Below are positions 6,761 through 8,160 of a stretch of 8,160 nt of DNA, in pieces. Made by a program: the position numbers and the translations under genes. Every line of letters begins with the position of its first letter. Position 1 is the first letter of the stretch. The stretch is from OCS116 cluster bacterium (GTDB taxonomy: Bacteria; Pseudomonadota; Alphaproteobacteria; Rhizobiales; OSC116), in contig NVUS02000344.1 in assembly GCA_002402005.2 (NCBI GenBank), positions 1 to 8,160 on the forward strand, read 5' to 3'. The notes below the pieces were generated by a model. That model was not told the origin of the DNA. It saw only the letters and a program-made list of their open reading frames with translations, and ran no database searches.

Positions 6761-7762
6761 ATGAAACAAATATTTATAGTTTTGGCATTTTTGGGCGTGG
6801 CTTTTCAGGCGTCGGCCGCAGAAATTGACCAGAAAGCCAATTTAGAATGGGCGGAAAATAGCTATTGGCAATCGGAATGGCCCAAAACTGATTTTTCCAA
6901 AGCCAGTTTGAACTTGCGCGAGATATTGTCGGGCGGTGTGCCCAAAGATGGCATAAGGTCGGTTGATGACCCGCAATTTAAACCGGTGAGTGATGAGACT
7001 GACATTGCCGAGACTGAGCCGGTTGTCACTGTATTGATCAATGGCAAAGGCCGGGCTTATCCGCTGCGTTATTTGATGTTTCATGAGATTGTGAATGATA
7101 CGTTTGAGAGTAAACCTATTTCGGTAACCTTCTGCCCATTGTGCAATAGCAGTGTAGTATTTGAACGGGTATTGGATGGCAAAACTGTTGAATTTGGCAC
7201 GACTGGAAAATTGCACAATAGTGATTTGGTGATGTATGACCGCCTGACCGAAACCTGGTGGCAGCAATATAATGGTACGGGCATTGTGGGTGAGCTGGTG
7301 GGCAAAAAACTCAAAGTTGTTGCCTCGCGGCTAGAAAGCTTGCACTTGTTTAAGCAGCGTTTTCCTGAGGGTGACATAATGGTTGCGCCGGCGCGTTTGC
7401 TTGGCCGCTATGGGCAAAATCCTTATGATCGTTATGATAGCAGCCTGAGCCCGTTTTTATATACTGGTGACTATGACGGCAAAATACCGGCGTTGGCGCG
7501 TGTGGTGGTGGTGGGTGATGCAGCCTATGCCTTAAGTTACATTAGCGAGGTGCAGACATTAGATATTGGCGACATGCGCATCACGTGGCAAGCGGGGCAA
7601 AATTCGGCATTGGACAACCGCACGATTTCGCGCGGTAAAGACGTTGGCAATATAGTGGTGCAACAAATGCGTGATGGTGATTGGGTTGACCTGCCTTATA
7701 TGGTGAGTTTTGCGTTTGCTTATAAAGCTTTCAACCCGGATAGGGCGATTGTCACGGAGTGA
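6761..7762 (+). CDS. Secreted DUF3179-domain protein
   Basis: The protein has 333 residues and begins with a classic signal peptide: Lys2, a hydrophobic core (about 4-15) and an ASA cleavage site after residue 19. It should therefore be exported through Sec to the periplasm. The mature part matches the DUF3179 family. Conserved blocks visible are AYPLRYLMFHEIVNDTF (99-115, His108), VTFCPLCNSSVVF (122-134, Cys125 and Cys128), FGTTGKLHNSDLVMYDR (145-161) and TWWQQ (165-169). The CPLC pair could bind metal or form a disulfide. No biochemical function is established for the family as far as I know. The start at 6761 is chosen from the GAGGG spacing, though 6758 (one extra Met) is equally possible. 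The gene is divergent from the ABC exporter run, and its stop directly touches the stop of the convergent DUF1353 gene. Confidence 0.9.
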   Translation: MKQIFIVLAFLGVAFQASAAEIDQKANLEWAENSYWQSEWPKTDFSKASLNLREILSGGVPKDGIRSVDDPQFKPVSDETDIAETEPVVTVLINGKGRAYPLRYLMFHEIVNDTFESKPISVTFCPLCNSSVVFERVLDGKTVEFGTTGKLHNSDLVMYDRLTETWWQQYNGTGIVGELVGKKLKVVASRLESLHLFKQRFPEGDIMVAPARLLGRYGQNPYDRYDSSLSPFLYTGDYDGKIPALARVVVVGDAAYALSYISEVQTLDIGDMRITWQAGQNSALDNRTISRGKDVGNIVVQQMRDGDWVDLPYMVSFAFAYKAFNPDRAIVTE

Positions 7763-8160
7763 CTAATCTTCCTCGATATATATAGTCGGCACGCTGAAAT
7801 TGGTTTGATAAATGCGCACACCCATATAATAGATTTTGGCTTTCCATTTGGGCATGCCGAGGGCGCGTAAGGCGATGTAAAATTCGACATCAATATCGCG
7901 CTGGCCGATGGCGCGTTTTTTTAAGCTGCCTTGCTCGATATAATAGCCATCTTTGCACATTTTATCATGCACCAATACGGCTTTTAAATGCGCCCATCTG
8001 GGGGCGAGCGGCCGCATGAAGCGCATTAGGCGTGGTAGAGTGAGGCCATCGGTGCACATGCCGCGATCTATATAAACTGATTTGCCGCTATTTTTACGGC
8101 CAATGTCATAGCGAAAGCCTTCAATAATGGTCGCAGTGCGGCCATCTGTCGATAGGGTGA
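7763..8160 (-). CDS. DUF1353-family protein, 5' end outside window
   Basis: The frame stays open to the right edge of the window, giving 131 complete visible codons. The Met at 8059 is probably internal because upstream in-frame sequence (TDGRTATIIEGFRYDIG and on) looks like the strand-rich start of the same domain. The family pattern is recognisable. There is a TDGLTLPR segment, equivalent to the usual T-D-x-A-S-x-P-R, then about 20 residues later a VLVHDKMC segment matching the conserved (A/V)-x-x-H-D-x-(L/M)-(Y/C). These are followed by a helical tail (RDIDVEFYIALRALGM, then KWKAKIYYMGVRIY). DUF1353 proteins occur in both phages and bacterial chromosomes and have no firmly assigned function that I know. 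No phage genes are seen here. Assignment rests on these motifs only. Confidence 0.7.
   Translation of the reverse strand, partial: TLSTDGRTATIIEGFRYDIGRKNSGKSVYIDRGMCTDGLTLPRLMRFMRPLAPRWAHLKAVLVHDKMCKDGYYIEQGSLKKRAIGQRDIDVEFYIALRALGMPKWKAKIYYMGVRIYQTNFSVPTIYIEED

Noticed and set aside
6565..6828. Small + strand open frame across the divergent intergenic region, with two Cys residues
   Set aside because: It overlaps both the ATPase and DUF3179 gene starts, has no convincing ribosome binding site and looks like a chance frame.

Overview
The window looks like a piece of an alphaproteobacterial chromosome of moderate GC. The main evidence is the first gene: a two-domain aldehyde dehydrogenase (ALDH) with a degenerate C-terminal half, placed directly before thymidine phosphorylase, an arrangement I know from alphaproteobacterial deoxynucleoside operons. 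The lineage call is an inference from gene content and protein style, and I cannot go below class level. Almost every base is coding. I see no rRNA, tRNA, insertion sequence, CRISPR array or integrase.

Left region (1-3322, + strand): the distal part of a deo-type deoxynucleoside catabolism operon. It holds the 3' end of a large ALDH, then deoA (thymidine phosphorylase), then deoB (phosphopentomutase), with gaps of 11 and 14 bases. DeoA releases deoxyribose-1-phosphate and DeoB converts it to deoxyribose-5-phosphate. DeoC, probably encoded upstream of the window, would split that to glyceraldehyde-3-phosphate and acetaldehyde, and the ALDH could oxidise the acetaldehyde.

Middle region (3352-6597, - strand, convergent to deo): a compact four-gene run read right to left. 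It encodes an ABC exporter ATPase, its ABC-2 type permease, a LysE/RhtB-family amino-acid or metabolite exporter, and a small P-loop kinase resembling uridine kinases. The exporter and kinase genes overlap by four bases (ATGA). The ATPase and permease genes are separated by four bases. The substrates of both transporters and of the kinase are unknown.

Right region (6598-8160): a divergent intergenic stretch of about 160 bases, then a secreted DUF3179-domain protein on the + strand. Its stop codon directly abuts the stop codon of a convergent, window-truncated DUF1353-family gene on the - strand.

The three annotated enzyme genes look intact in their key residues apart from the naturally degenerate ALDH half. 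I did not find a clearly new system. The items most worth a second look are the pseudo-ALDH domain in the deo operon, the orphan kinase coupled to a LysE exporter beside that operon, and the DUF3179 gene divergent from the ABC exporter.
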